From Magnetofaba australis IT-1 (GTDB lineage: Bacteria > Pseudomonadota > Magnetococcia > Magnetococcales > Magnetococcaceae), in assembly GCF_002109495.1 (NCBI RefSeq), contig NZ_LVJN01000020.1:36001-100000 (forward strand): a stretch of DNA of 64,000 nucleotides. Reading direction: 5' to 3'. A model generated the notes under the pieces. It did no database searches. It was given only the letters and a program-made list of their open reading frames with translations, and had not been told where the DNA came from. How positions within the stretch are numbered: position 1 is the stretch's first letter; every line of letters starts with the position of its first letter. Both the position numbers and the translations under genes were made by a program. Shown piece after piece: positions 17,185 to 27,426 of this stretch.

Positions 17185-18681
17185 TTATTTGAACAGATAG
17201 CTGTAGCTCAGAGACCAGTTGAACTGGCTGTGGCTGATCTCCATGCCGGAAGGCTGGGTCGCTTTGGACTTGGGCGCGTAGGCCGCAGCAAAGCTGATAT
17301 TGTGCAGGTCATTGAACTTGTAGCCTACGCCCGCGGTGTAGTGGTGCTGAATGGTGGCCGGGAACAGCGCGTTGACGTAGGTGTCGGGGATCGGGTTGTC
17401 AGAGAAGCTGGCCCCGCCGCGCACGCTCCAGGCGTCGTTGATTTTGTATTCGGCGCCCAGGTGCAGCACGGTCTGGTCGTCCCACTCTTGGGTCATGGAG
17501 ACTTCCATGGTCTCGCCGCGGAAGTCCGCAGTGGCGATGCCCATGCTGGTGCTGTAGTTGTTGCTGGTGGAGTCGTCAGCGGTGAACTTCATTTTGAAGT
17601 TCTTCATGGTGTTGGACCAGTCAGTGACGCTCAGGTCGCCGACCAGCAACAGTTTGTCAGTGGCCTGGTAGGCGGCGCCGACAACGAGTTTCTGCGGCCA
17701 TTCGAAGTCCTGCACCTCCATTTTACCGGAGAGCGTCATGGGCACCACCGCGCCGCCCATGGTGGCCGGCACCGCGGCAAAGCTCACGCTGGCCTTGGTG
17801 GTCTCCAGATCCTGCATGGCGGTCTTGGAGTGGTAGGCGGCGCCGATGGTCAACTTGGGGTTGACCTTGTAGGACATGCCCACTTTAAAGCCGGCGCCGA
17901 CGCCATCGGCTTCGCCGGTGAAGTCGCTGCCGTCGGTGAAGTCAAAGCGGCCATAGTTGATGTCGGTGGCGCCGAAGGCGGCATAGCTGCCAGCGGTGAG
18001 GCCGCCGATGGTGGTGGCGAGGTTGGAGGACATGGCCACCGTGCCGCCGTTACCGGCCATCATTTTGGCGAAGGTGGAGCCGTCCACATCCATCTGCAGG
18101 TCCAGACCCATCCACACCAGGTCCAGGGTGGCGCCGATGGAGAGGTTGGGGTTGACCTGATAGACGATGGGGGCCATGGCGCGGCCCACGGAGAGTTCGG
18201 AGCGGATCTCTTGCCCCGACAGGGCGCGACCGGCGACGCCGAACATGGAGGTGCCGGACTGGAACAGCGAGCTGGAGGCGCCGTACTCGGTGCCCATGCC
18301 GCCCTGCGCAAACACGCCCAGACCGTAGGTCAGGTTGTTATATTTGCGGATATAGGACATGGACGGCATGTAGTACGCGTCGCCGCCGCTCTCGTTCTTC
18401 ACCCCGTTATAATCCAGGTCCACGTTGGGGCCCAGCATGCGGAAGCCGGCGCCCAGACGGGCTTTGCCCGGCATATAGGAGAGGGTTGCGGGGTTGTTCA
18501 TCAACGCGGAGTTGCCCACGTCGTAGGCCGCCGCTGCGCCGCCCATGGCGTGAGCTCGGGCGCCGTAACCCTCCAGGTTCATGCCGTTGGTGGCGTAAGC
18601 CGGACCGCCGAAGACAGCGGCTGCGGCTAACGCCGCGCCAACCAGGGTCAGACGTTGGGATGCCTTCATGGAACGCTTCAT
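17185..18681 (-). CDS. OmpP1/FadL/TodX family outer-membrane transporter
   Basis: 498 aa. An N-terminal signal peptide (LTLVGAALAAAAVFGGPAYA) is followed by the FadL-like mature start ATNGMNLEGYGARAHAMGGA with the NPATLSYMPG hatch motif, and many amphipathic beta strands ending in SLSYSYLFK. The family moves hydrophobic molecules (long-chain fatty acids, aromatics) across the outer membrane; the substrate here is unknown. ATG 18681 follows AGGAGAGGAA; another ATG lies four codons downstream. Single gene with its own terminator. Confidence 0.88.
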   Translation of the reverse strand: MKRSMKASQRLTLVGAALAAAAVFGGPAYATNGMNLEGYGARAHAMGGAAAAYDVGNSALMNNPATLSYMPGKARLGAGFRMLGPNVDLDYNGVKNESGGDAYYMPSMSYIRKYNNLTYGLGVFAQGGMGTEYGASSSLFQSGTSMFGVAGRALSGQEIRSELSVGRAMAPIVYQVNPNLSIGATLDLVWMGLDLQMDVDGSTFAKMMAGNGGTVAMSSNLATTIGGLTAGSYAAFGATDINYGRFDFTDGSDFTGEADGVGAGFKVGMSYKVNPKLTIGAAYHSKTAMQDLETTKASVSFAAVPATMGGAVVPMTLSGKMEVQDFEWPQKLVVGAAYQATDKLLLVGDLSVTDWSNTMKNFKMKFTADDSTSNNYSTSMGIATADFRGETMEVSMTQEWDDQTVLHLGAEYKINDAWSVRGGASFSDNPIPDTYVNALFPATIQHHYTAGVGYKFNDLHNISFAAAYAPKSKATQPSGMEISHSQFNWSLSYSYLFK

Positions 18682-19400
18682 TTCCTCTCCTCGCGCTATC
18701 GCTATAAAAGAAGTCAGCACATCTCAGTTATACACGCGCCTCTGTGTATGTGGGCGCTTTGAACGCGCGGGGTAAACAAGCGCGTTCAGATTCTCATCGG
18801 TCGCGCCCCCCCAGGTCGACACGATTTTTTTGTTGTGTGGCGGCGAATGCTGATGCTGGCGCATTAGGAGCGCTCTATTTTGATACGCCAGAATTCGTGC
18901 CAACAACTGACTGTGCCATAGGCGGGAAATATTATCCACAAAAATATATAGAAAAATCTGATATTCCCCATTCATGCGCCGTAATTCACATAACGTTCCC
19001 TTAAATATGGTGCTAAGCTAATGATTGCAAAGCAGGCATATTACACAAATTAATAAGGTATAAATATGGTATAATGGCCTATTCTCTGGGTTTATTGTGT
19101 TCGCGCAGCGATGGGGTAATCGGGGGAAAATGGCGTGTTGAAGATTTATCCACCAAAACTCAGTAAAACTTTGCCATAATTGGTTCAGACAATATGCTTG
19201 GAACAATTTTGTCAGGCGCGATACTCTGAAAACACTGGGGTTTGCATAGCAGGACTCATCAATCCCGTTTCATGTCAGCCCTGCGAAAAATGCTTCAAAC
19301 TGCGAGAGAATGCTTTCCAAGTCGTTTAATTTTACAGACACTCAGTTATGCATAGCGGGGCTTCGCGCGCCCGCCGTAGGCGATCTTATGGTGATTAACC
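18682..19400. other. AT-rich divergent intergenic region
   Basis: About 720 bases between the FadL-type gene (minus) and the hybrid kinase (plus). AT content rises sharply at 18940-19200 compared with the flanks. Several short frames exist, but none has a ribosome site or recognisable product. It probably holds promoters for both neighbours, or foreign sequence. Confidence 0.5.
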
Positions 19401-22208
19401 GTGAGTGATAAGGCGCATCCGCTGCCTGCCGAACCCGTCATCGGACGTTCGATTCGCTTTAAGCTGTTCTTTGCGGCGGCGACGGCGTTGAGCGTGATCA
19501 TCATCGGCATGACGGCGCTGTCGGTGTGGCTGACCGAACAGGCGATTCGTCAACGTCTGGACGCGACGCTGACCCAGCGCAGCGCATTGGCGGCGCAGAT
19601 CCTCTCCAATTTTCTCGATGCGCAGATCCAATTGGCCAACGACCTGGGCCAATTGCCGCAGACCCGCGTGTTCGTCAATAACACCGCTTTGCGCGACGCC
19701 CTGCGGCCCCGTCTCTCCACCATGATGGGAGAGGAGACCGCCAATCGTCCGTGGATCCTCTCTGTTGCGTTGAGTAATCATGCGCAAGCGCACTTTCGCC
19801 AGACGTTGACTCAGGACGGCTATAGCGAACCGCAAAACCCCTATTGGTTGAATCAAGCCGGGCAGGCGCAGGTGACCGCATTGCCGCTGAAAAACGGCGC
19901 GCCGGCGCTGGCGATATCGCAACCGGTGCACGGCGCCGGAGAGCGTGAGCGGGTAACGCTGCTCATCGATGTGGAGCGGGCGCAGCGCTATCTGTTCGAC
20001 GCCTTCAACCACACCATGGATGGGTTTGTCGCCATGGCGATCCTGCCAGCACAGGTGGGCGCCATCACCGCGCCGGTGAGCGATCACTCGCCGCCGGGCT
20101 GGATCAGCTTTAAACAGGCGGCCGATCAGTGGGACTGGAGCCGGGACAAACCGTTCCGCTTCGGCGAAGCCATTCTGCATGGACAGCGTCTGCTGCGACA
20201 TCCGGTGGGGCTGATCAGCGTCACCCCGGCGCAAGTTGTCGAAGCGCCCCTGCGCGGTATGGCGCTGGGGCTGGTGGCCCTGGGCGCGGCGGCGATTCTC
20301 ATGGGGCTGCTGGCCACCGCGCGCATCGCCAATATGATCGTCGCGCCGCTGGCGGCGCTCTCCCGTCGCGCCTTGAACGCCGTACGCCGCATGCCGACCC
20401 CCAGTGACGTCAGCGCCAATCTGAGCCAGCTCGGCGCCGCCAATGAGGTGATGGTGCTGGAGCGCATTCTGTCGCTGCTGCTCAGCCGCATCGCCACCCA
20501 CACCGATGAGCTGGAGGTGCGCCTGAAAGAGCGCAATGAAGGCTTGATCTCCGCCAACCAGCAACTGCGTCAAGAGGTGATCGAACGGCGCGCCGCCGAA
20601 AGCGCGTTGCGTGCGCAACAGTCTCTTCTGAGCGATATTTTGGACGCCTCCGTAGCGGGCGTGGCGATGGTGGATATGGAGGGCGGGCTGACCCACTGCA
20701 ACGCCCGCTTCGCCCGGCTGTGGGGCTTCAGTGAAGAGGAGGCCGCTTCGCTGCCCAACCACTTCCTGCTGCGCGCGGTGCTGATGCGCGCGCGCGACGC
20801 CGAAACCATGGGCAAGCGCCTGCGCGAGCTGCGCCCCGACCAGGTGCTCAGTGGCGAACGCATCGCCCTGGAGAGCGGCCGCGTGCTGGCCTGCTACTCC
20901 ATGCCCATCGCCACCGGCGACAAACCCGGACGCTTGTGGCAATTCCTCGACATCACCCGCGAGTCGGCCCACACCGCCACCCTGGAGCGGGCCAAACAGC
21001 AGGCCGAGGCCGCCAACGAGGCCAAGAGTCTGTTCCTGGCCACCATGAGCCACGAGATTCGCACCCCCATGAACGGCGTGCTGGGTATGGTGCAGCGGCT
21101 GGCGCGCACCGACCTGACCAGCGCCCAGCGGGAGATGGCCAACGCCTTGGAGGAGTCCGCCGACGCGCTGATGGATCTGCTCAACAATATTTTGGATCTG
21201 TCCAAGATCGAAGCGCGACAGTTGGTGATGGAGTCGATCCCGTTTGAGCCGCGCGCGCTGGTGCAGAGCGTGCTGCAGATGATGGTGGGGTTAGCCCAGG
21301 AGCGGGGGTTGACTCTCAATGTGGAGGTCTCTCCCACCACCCCCGCCTGGGTTATGGGCGACCCCACTCGAGTGCGACAGATCCTGCTCAACCTGTTGGG
21401 CAACGCCATGAAGTTCACCCATCACGGCGGCGTCTCCATCCATCTGGAGGGGTTGCGTCACAGCCCCACCCAGGCGCTGTTGTGCATGGAGGTGCGCGAT
21501 ACCGGCGAGGGGATCGATCCAGCCCAGGCGGAGTCGCTGTTTGAACCCTTCCGTCAGCAGGATGGCTCTATTACCCGTCGTTTTGGCGGCGCGGGATTGG
21601 GTTTGGCCATCAGTCGCGGTTTGGCCCAGGCCATGGGCGGCGATCTGACGGCGCATGCGCGTCCAGAGGGGGGCAGCATCTTCCGTTTTGAAGCGTTGTT
21701 TCATCTGGCGCAGCCCGTGGTGACGGCGCATCCCGCTGGCGTTGACGTCCAGGGCGAGGGTGAGCAGAGCATGCGGCGGTATAAAATTCTGGTGGTGGAG
21801 GATGATCCCATCAACCAGGCGGTGACCCGGGGGTTGTTGGAGGATGACGGGCATACGGTGTGGTTGGCGGAACACGGCGAACGGGCGCTGACGCTGTTTG
21901 AACGCCATGCGCCGTTGGATCTGGTGTTGATGGATCTGCGCATGCCGGGTATGGATGGCTATGAAGCGACGCGTCGACTGCGTCAGTTGCCCTATGGCGA
22001 CGAAACGCTGGTGGTGGCGCTGACCGCCGACGCCCTGAAGGAGAGTTTGGAGCGGTGTCTGCAGGCGGGGATGGACGATGTGCTGGTGAAACCGGTGCGG
22101 GTCAAGCGTCTGCGCGCGTTGATGCACAAATTGCTGCAGGAGAAATCATCGTCCTCAAACCTCGCTGAACGCGTTGTGACGGAATCCGATGAGGCAGAGC
22201 ATGGTTGA
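19401..22208 (+). CDS. Membrane hybrid sensor histidine kinase
   Basis: 935 aa. TM1 at about 22-45, an extracytoplasmic sensor of about 240 residues, TM2 near 285-310, a HAMP-like linker and coiled coil, and a PAS domain (about 408-520). The HisKA phospho-His551 is in MSHEIRTPMNG. HATPase_c has an N-box (NAMKFTH), DTGEGIDP and RFGGAGLGLAIS. A C-terminal receiver has Asp845 in LMDLRMPGMDG and a KPV lysine. All catalytic motifs are intact. The start is GTG 19401 with only a weak ribosome site. Its end overlaps the next kinase by 8 bases, implying cotranscription. Confidence 0.9.
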   Translation: MSDKAHPLPAEPVIGRSIRFKLFFAAATALSVIIIGMTALSVWLTEQAIRQRLDATLTQRSALAAQILSNFLDAQIQLANDLGQLPQTRVFVNNTALRDALRPRLSTMMGEETANRPWILSVALSNHAQAHFRQTLTQDGYSEPQNPYWLNQAGQAQVTALPLKNGAPALAISQPVHGAGERERVTLLIDVERAQRYLFDAFNHTMDGFVAMAILPAQVGAITAPVSDHSPPGWISFKQAADQWDWSRDKPFRFGEAILHGQRLLRHPVGLISVTPAQVVEAPLRGMALGLVALGAAAILMGLLATARIANMIVAPLAALSRRALNAVRRMPTPSDVSANLSQLGAANEVMVLERILSLLLSRIATHTDELEVRLKERNEGLISANQQLRQEVIERRAAESALRAQQSLLSDILDASVAGVAMVDMEGGLTHCNARFARLWGFSEEEAASLPNHFLLRAVLMRARDAETMGKRLRELRPDQVLSGERIALESGRVLACYSMPIATGDKPGRLWQFLDITRESAHTATLERAKQQAEAANEAKSLFLATMSHEIRTPMNGVLGMVQRLARTDLTSAQREMANALEESADALMDLLNNILDLSKIEARQLVMESIPFEPRALVQSVLQMMVGLAQERGLTLNVEVSPTTPAWVMGDPTRVRQILLNLLGNAMKFTHHGGVSIHLEGLRHSPTQALLCMEVRDTGEGIDPAQAESLFEPFRQQDGSITRRFGGAGLGLAISRGLAQAMGGDLTAHARPEGGSIFRFEALFHLAQPVVTAHPAGVDVQGEGEQSMRRYKILVVEDDPINQAVTRGLLEDDGHTVWLAEHGERALTLFERHAPLDLVLMDLRMPGMDGYEATRRLRQLPYGDETLVVALTADALKESLERCLQAGMDDVLVKPVRVKRLRALMHKLLQEKSSSSNLAERVVTESDEAEHG

Positions 22209-25200
22209 GGCGCCCCCCCAAAGCGGTTTCGAGACCCACGGCGTGCAAACCACGGTATGGATAACGCTGCTGGCGTGTGTGCTGATGACGGCGAGTCAGC
22301 TGGGGGTGTTTTGGTTGCTGGAGGTCATCGCGTTTCAGATTCACGATCTCTGGTTCAACGCCTTGGTGCAGTCCATCGGCGCCACGGTGGTGGCGGCGCC
22401 CATTGGTTATCTGCTGGCGCGCTGGAGCATCGGCGTCGGCAACCGCCCGTTGGCGTGGGACATCCTGTTTAAAATTGGGATGTTGGCGTTTACCCTGGAG
22501 CTGTGTCTGGCGTTGGCGTTGGGTGTGTGGGCGGCGGAGTGGCCCGTACAGCGCGTAACGCTGGTGAATGCGGTGGTTCTGGCGCTCACATGCGCCCCGG
22601 CGCTGGGCTATTGGTTGTTGAAGAGTCGTGAGCGCGCCTCGCTCAATGCGGTGACTCAGGATAACCAAAAACGCAATGCGCTGTTTCTGTTTCTCTCATT
22701 TTTCACCCTTGCGCCGTTGGCGGCGGGGGCGTTTGCGCTGCACCATCAAGACAGCGCGCGCAGAATTCAGCTGCTGCTCGAGCAGGAGTCCCAGCGCGCG
22801 CAGGTAAGCGGCGCCACGCTGACGCAGGATCTGCACGGGGTGGTGGAGGATCTGCTGGCGCTCTCCACCTGGCGCGGCATGCGCGCGTTGACCCAAGAGA
22901 CGTTGCCGCCTAAGAAGTTGGAGACGCTGCTGCAGGATCTGGCGGCGTTTTTGACCCATAAACCCCACTATGAACAGTTGCGCTTGATGGATCTGGATGG
23001 CGCGCTGCGGTTGGCGGTGAACGCCAGCGGACCCTATCTGTTGGGCGGGGCCAAAGGCCATGAGCAGATGGCGGGCAAATTGGAGCCTGAGCAGTTGCGC
23101 ATGGCGTTGCCGTTGCGGCGAGGCGATGTCTACCTGTCGCCGCTCAGACTCAACGACAAACGCGCCGATGAGGCGACGGCGCGGGCCAATATGCGCTTTA
23201 TTACGCCGGTTTTTGACGGCGAGAACCGCAAAACCGGCCTGCTGATGATCGAATTTCGCGCCGATGGTCTGTTTGATCGTCTGGCGCAGAGCAAGCGCCT
23301 GTTTCTCGGCGCGCTCTACCTGGTGAGCAGCCGCGGCGAGTGGTTGCCCGCCTCTACGCTGGATGAATCCGCCACGCCGGATCCGGCCACCCGCGCGCTG
23401 GCGTGGTCGCGCATGAAGGCGCACTGGCAAGGGAGTTTCCTGCATCAGGGCGACGGCTTTGTGTTCGCCCGCATCGCCTCGCCGTTGACGCTGCCCGGGG
23501 CCGGGCCGCGGGTGTATGGCGATTTGGGCGTGGGTTGGCCATCGTGGCGTCTGCTCTCGCGCATCTCTCAGGCGCAGTTATTGGAGAGCATCGGTCATCA
23601 AAGTCATCGAAGTTGGTACTTCAGCGTCGGCATGGCTGCGCTGCTGGCGGTGACGGCGGCTTGGTTCGTCAGCGGCGCGATTCAGCGTCGCCGGATCTTG
23701 AGCGCCAAACTGCGCCAGGCGCAAAATCGACTGCGCCAGGCGCAACAGATCTCCTCCCTGGGCGCGTGGGATTGGGACCTGACCCGCGACGTGGCCTATT
23801 GGTCGGATCAGATGTACGTTATTTTTGGTCGCGACCCGACGCGTTTTGCGCCCAAAGGCGAGGCGCTGCTGGATCAAGTCTGCCCGGAGGACCGTCCGCG
23901 GGTGGCGGGGGCCATGGCCACCGCGCGCCACTCCCTCAATGGCGAATTTCTTACCCAACACCATATTCTGCTGCCCAATGGCGCCAAGCGTCTGGTGCGC
24001 CAGAGCGGTCGTTTCATCGCCAACGAGCAGGGCGAGGCGGTGTGGGCGGTGGGCGCCACCCAGGACATCACCGCCATGGTGGAGATGGAGCGCGCCCTCA
24101 CCACCAGCATGGGCCGCTTCGAAGCGTTGGCGGGGATGGCGCCGGTGGGGGTGTTTGAAACCGACGCCCAGGGCGGCTTTCTGTATGTCAACGACGCCTG
24201 GAAGCGCGCCGCTTCACTGAATGATCATCAAGCCAGCGGCGATGGCTGGCGCGATGCGCTGCACCCCCTCGACCGGCAGTGGGTGGTGGAGGCGTGGGAG
24301 CAGGCGGTGGCCGACCGCAAACCGTTCAAAGCGGAGTATCGCTTCACCAATAGTCACGATGATGAGACTTGGGTGGCGGTGGAGGCCAATCCGCAGTTCG
24401 ATGAGTCGGGCAACCTGCGTGGTTTTGTCGGCGCCTTCACCGACATCACCGAAGCCAAAGGGGTGGAGCACGAACGCCTGCTGGCGTATCAATCCCAGGT
24501 GGTGATCAATCAGCTGTTGAAACTCAGCCTGACCCGCGCCTCCATGGAGACCTTGTTGCAACGGGCGTTGGATCAGGTGCTCTCCCACGCCAGTTTCACC
24601 CTCACCGATGCGGGCGCGATTTTTCTCTATGAAGAGAACGGGCCGCACCCTGACGCGCCGCTCACCATGGTGGCGCAGCGCAACCTGGAGCCGCAGATCA
24701 AGGCCCGTTGCGCACATCTGGAGATGGGCATGTGTCTGTGCGGCATCGCCGCGCAGACGCGGGCGCTGGTGCACGCCAGCCACGTGGATGAGCGCCACAA
24801 GGTCGGCTTCGAGCAGATGCGCGATCATGGCCACTACTGCACGCCAATTCAGTCAGGCAAGGAGCTGCTGGGCGTGCTCACCCTCTACTTGCCCGCCGGA
24901 CGCGTGCGCAACGCTGAAGAGACGGCGTTTCTGGAGACCGTATGCCACTCCCTGGCCGGATTGATCCAGCGGCGGCGTCTGGATGAGGAGTTGGAGAGCT
25001 CATCCCACCACGCCGCCCAGGCCAATATGGCCAAGAGCGCGTTCCTGGCCAACATGAGCCATGAGATCCGCACCCCGCTCAACGCCATGATCGGTTTGAG
25101 CCGTCTGTTGGGCCGCACCGATCTGACGCCGCAGCAGAAAGCCTATTTGGGCAAGATCGACGCTTCGGCGCACAGTCTGTCCGGAGTGATCGACAACATT

Positions 25201-26640
25201 CTCGATTTCGCCCGCATTGAGTCCGGTCGCATGGAGTTGGAGAAGTCGGCGTTTGATCTGGATCTGTTGCTCAGCCAAGTGACGGATATCCTTGGTCAGC
25301 GTTGTCAGGACAAAGGGCTCGAGTTGCTGGTGGAGGTGGCGGGCAATACGCCGCGCTATCTGCTGGGCGACGTGACGCGCCTCAAACAGGTGCTGCTGAA
25401 CCTGGGCGGCAATGCGGTCAAATTCACCGAGCGCGGCGAAGTGCTGGTGGCGGTGTCGGCGCAATCGGAGGGGGGTGATCGCCACCGTATTCGTTTCGCC
25501 ATCAAGGATACCGGCGTGGGGTTGACCAAAACCCAATTGATGCGTCTGCTCAGCGATCCGCCCGTTGACCCCAATTTGGAGAGCTCCGAAGAGGGGCGCA
25601 AGTTGGGTCTGCGCATCAGCCGGGAGTTGACCTCCTTGATGGGGGGGCAACTGCAGGCGCGTTCGCAACCGGGGCAGGGGGCGGAGTTCTTCTTCTCCAT
25701 TGTCTGCCGCGCCATTGATGAGCAGCAGGCGTCGGCGCCGTCGCCGCAGAGCGTCGCCCTGCGCGGCAAGCGCGTGTTGGTGGTGGTGGAGGACGCCAGC
25801 GCCCGTGAGGAGTTGCTCAAGCAGTTGGGCGAGTTGGCGCTGGACTCCCACGGCGTGGCCACGCCTGAGCAGGCGCTTAGCGAACTCAAGCGGGTGATCA
25901 ACGCGCCGGGCGAGGCGCCCTATGAGTTGCTGTGCATGGATTGCCGCGCGCCGTGTGAAGATGGTCTGATGGCGGTGGACAGATTGCGTCGTGAGGCGGG
26001 GTTGAAGCAGCGTTTGACGGTATTCCTCATCGCTTCGGAGGAGGCCGCCGCCAACGCGCATCTGGAGGCGGCGCTGCATCAGGCCATGGAGGAGGATCGG
26101 CTGCATGCGGTGCTGCCCAGGCCGGTGCGCAATGCGGCGCTGTTTGGCGCTTTGGAGCGCGCCTTCATCACCCGTGCGGATACGCAGTCCGAAGCGTTGG
26201 ACGCCATGGCCGACTATCCGGCGCCGGACCGTTTCGCCGGGGTGCGCGCGCTGGTGGTGGAGGATCAACCGCTCAACCTGGAAGTGGCGGTCGAAATCTT
26301 GCAGACAGTGGGCGTGGAGGTGGAGACCGCCGAGCATGGCGCGCAGGCGCTGGATAAGGTGTTCGCCCGCCGCAGCGATCCGTATGATGTGATTTTCATG
26401 GATATTCAGATGCCGGTGATGGATGGTTTGGCGTCGGCGCGGGCGATCCATTCGCAGTGTCCGGAAATTGGCACGCCCATCATCGCCATGACCGCCAACG
26501 CCGCCGAAGAGGATGTGCGCGCCGCGCTGGCGGCGGGGATGAGCGCGCACCTGGCCAAGCCCATCGATGTAGCCGAGCTGTTCGCCGCGTTGGAAAAATG
26601 GGCCAAGCCGAAACAACAAAGTTGGGATCAGAGCGTCTAA
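22201..26640 (+). CDS. Very large hybrid histidine kinase (TMs, PAS, PAS, GAF, HisKA, HATPase, two REC)
   Basis: 1479 aa. An N-terminal block of 4-5 helices, an extracytoplasmic segment, another TM near 475-495, PAS domains at about 520-630 and 640-760, and a GAF domain at about 770-925. HisKA has His954 in MSHEIRTPLNA, followed by HATPase_c and two receivers. The G2 box is eroded (GRKLGLRIS instead of GTGLGLAIS). REC1 keeps an Asp (1247, MDCRAP) but has Arg in place of the conserved Lys; REC2 is complete (Asp1401 in FMDIQMPVMDG). ATG 22201 has GAGG 6 bases upstream; ATG 22189 is an alternative. A bacteriohemerythrin gene follows. Confidence 0.88.
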   Translation: MVEAPPQSGFETHGVQTTVWITLLACVLMTASQLGVFWLLEVIAFQIHDLWFNALVQSIGATVVAAPIGYLLARWSIGVGNRPLAWDILFKIGMLAFTLELCLALALGVWAAEWPVQRVTLVNAVVLALTCAPALGYWLLKSRERASLNAVTQDNQKRNALFLFLSFFTLAPLAAGAFALHHQDSARRIQLLLEQESQRAQVSGATLTQDLHGVVEDLLALSTWRGMRALTQETLPPKKLETLLQDLAAFLTHKPHYEQLRLMDLDGALRLAVNASGPYLLGGAKGHEQMAGKLEPEQLRMALPLRRGDVYLSPLRLNDKRADEATARANMRFITPVFDGENRKTGLLMIEFRADGLFDRLAQSKRLFLGALYLVSSRGEWLPASTLDESATPDPATRALAWSRMKAHWQGSFLHQGDGFVFARIASPLTLPGAGPRVYGDLGVGWPSWRLLSRISQAQLLESIGHQSHRSWYFSVGMAALLAVTAAWFVSGAIQRRRILSAKLRQAQNRLRQAQQISSLGAWDWDLTRDVAYWSDQMYVIFGRDPTRFAPKGEALLDQVCPEDRPRVAGAMATARHSLNGEFLTQHHILLPNGAKRLVRQSGRFIANEQGEAVWAVGATQDITAMVEMERALTTSMGRFEALAGMAPVGVFETDAQGGFLYVNDAWKRAASLNDHQASGDGWRDALHPLDRQWVVEAWEQAVADRKPFKAEYRFTNSHDDETWVAVEANPQFDESGNLRGFVGAFTDITEAKGVEHERLLAYQSQVVINQLLKLSLTRASMETLLQRALDQVLSHASFTLTDAGAIFLYEENGPHPDAPLTMVAQRNLEPQIKARCAHLEMGMCLCGIAAQTRALVHASHVDERHKVGFEQMRDHGHYCTPIQSGKELLGVLTLYLPAGRVRNAEETAFLETVCHSLAGLIQRRRLDEELESSSHHAAQANMAKSAFLANMSHEIRTPLNAMIGLSRLLGRTDLTPQQKAYLGKIDASAHSLSGVIDNILDFARIESGRMELEKSAFDLDLLLSQVTDILGQRCQDKGLELLVEVAGNTPRYLLGDVTRLKQVLLNLGGNAVKFTERGEVLVAVSAQSEGGDRHRIRFAIKDTGVGLTKTQLMRLLSDPPVDPNLESSEEGRKLGLRISRELTSLMGGQLQARSQPGQGAEFFFSIVCRAIDEQQASAPSPQSVALRGKRVLVVVEDASAREELLKQLGELALDSHGVATPEQALSELKRVINAPGEAPYELLCMDCRAPCEDGLMAVDRLRREAGLKQRLTVFLIASEEAAANAHLEAALHQAMEEDRLHAVLPRPVRNAALFGALERAFITRADTQSEALDAMADYPAPDRFAGVRALVVEDQPLNLEVAVEILQTVGVEVETAEHGAQALDKVFARRSDPYDVIFMDIQMPVMDGLASARAIHSQCPEIGTPIIAMTANAAEEDVRAALAAGMSAHLAKPIDVAELFAALEKWAKPKQQSWDQSV

Positions 26641-26713
26641 CGCGGAGGGCGTGCGCAGTGTGCGCCGGACAATCCCGTAGCAGACGCTCTTGTACTTGGG
26701 GGGGAGTTGCATA

Positions 26714-27148
26714 ATGGAAGACCGCAGAAGTGAACTCTATCCGCAGTTGCGCCTGACCGGCGTGCAAGCGGTGGATCTACAGCATGAAGTGTTGTTCTCA
26801 CTGCTCGATAGTTTGCGTATGGAGACCCAGCGCGAATCGTCGGCGTTTAGCGTCGATAGCGCCATCAAGGCGCTTAAACTCTATGTGCAGACGCACTTCA
26901 CTTATGAAGAGTCGTTGATGTTGGCGCAGAGCTATGAACACTACGGCGACCATCTGACCGAACATCGCGCGTTTGAAAAAGAGCTGCCGGACCTGGAGCG
27001 TGAGCTGGATGATCTGGAGGACAAAAGCGCCCGTGAAGAGGCGCTGACGCGCATTATGCGCTTTCTGGAGAGCTGGCTCACCCACCACATCAACGAGATC
27101 GACACCGAACTGTTTGGCGACCCGAAAAACTTCCGCCCTGCGGCGTAA
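26714..27148 (+). CDS. Bacteriohemerythrin
   Basis: 144 aa four-helix non-haem di-iron O2-binding protein. All seven ligands are present: His24 (LQHEVLF), His61 and Glu65 (THFTYEESLM), His80 and His84 (GDHLTEH), His125 and Asp130 (HHINEIDTEL). GGGGGAG precedes ATG 26714. It lies 73 bases after the large hybrid kinase in the same direction. An oxygen storage, delivery or sensing role tied to the kinases or to aerotaxis is inference. Confidence 0.9.
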   Translation: MEDRRSELYPQLRLTGVQAVDLQHEVLFSLLDSLRMETQRESSAFSVDSAIKALKLYVQTHFTYEESLMLAQSYEHYGDHLTEHRAFEKELPDLERELDDLEDKSAREEALTRIMRFLESWLTHHINEIDTELFGDPKNFRPAA

Positions 27149-27159
27149 GCCATCCTGGG

Positions 27160-27412
27160 CTTATATAGTCGCTAGCATTCAAAAGTGAACACATGGCGCT
27201 GAAAGATATCGAGGGCGTAGCCCTCGAGCGCCCAAGGTCAACAGCCACACCGTGGGGCTTTGCCCCACGCCCCACTTAAGGGTTTATAACCCTTAAGAAT
27301 CCCGACAAATTTCCTGTGGAAATTTGTCCCATAGTCAGCGCAAGCTGAACCAACGTCACGCAAACATTAAGCGCTTTGGATTTGTGTCATTCTGGATTCA
27401 AGCGACTCTAAC
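27160..27412 (+). repeat. Mosaic palindromic repeat, AAATTTGTC variant (R5)
   Basis: Forward copy from TATAGTCGCTAGCATTCAA to ATTCTGGATTCAAGCG. In place of the GGGTC and CGGCGG palindromes it has TTAAGGGTTTATAACCCTTAA and GACAAATTTCC/GGAAATTTGTC. It is the inverted partner of the copy at 34312-34556. Confidence 0.85.
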
Positions 27413-27426
27413 GGCCATCAGCGAAT

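Noticed and set aside
18724..19004. Short opposing frames of 83 and 86 aa in the AT-rich gap
   Set aside because: No ribosome site, no domain, overlapping each other on opposite strands.
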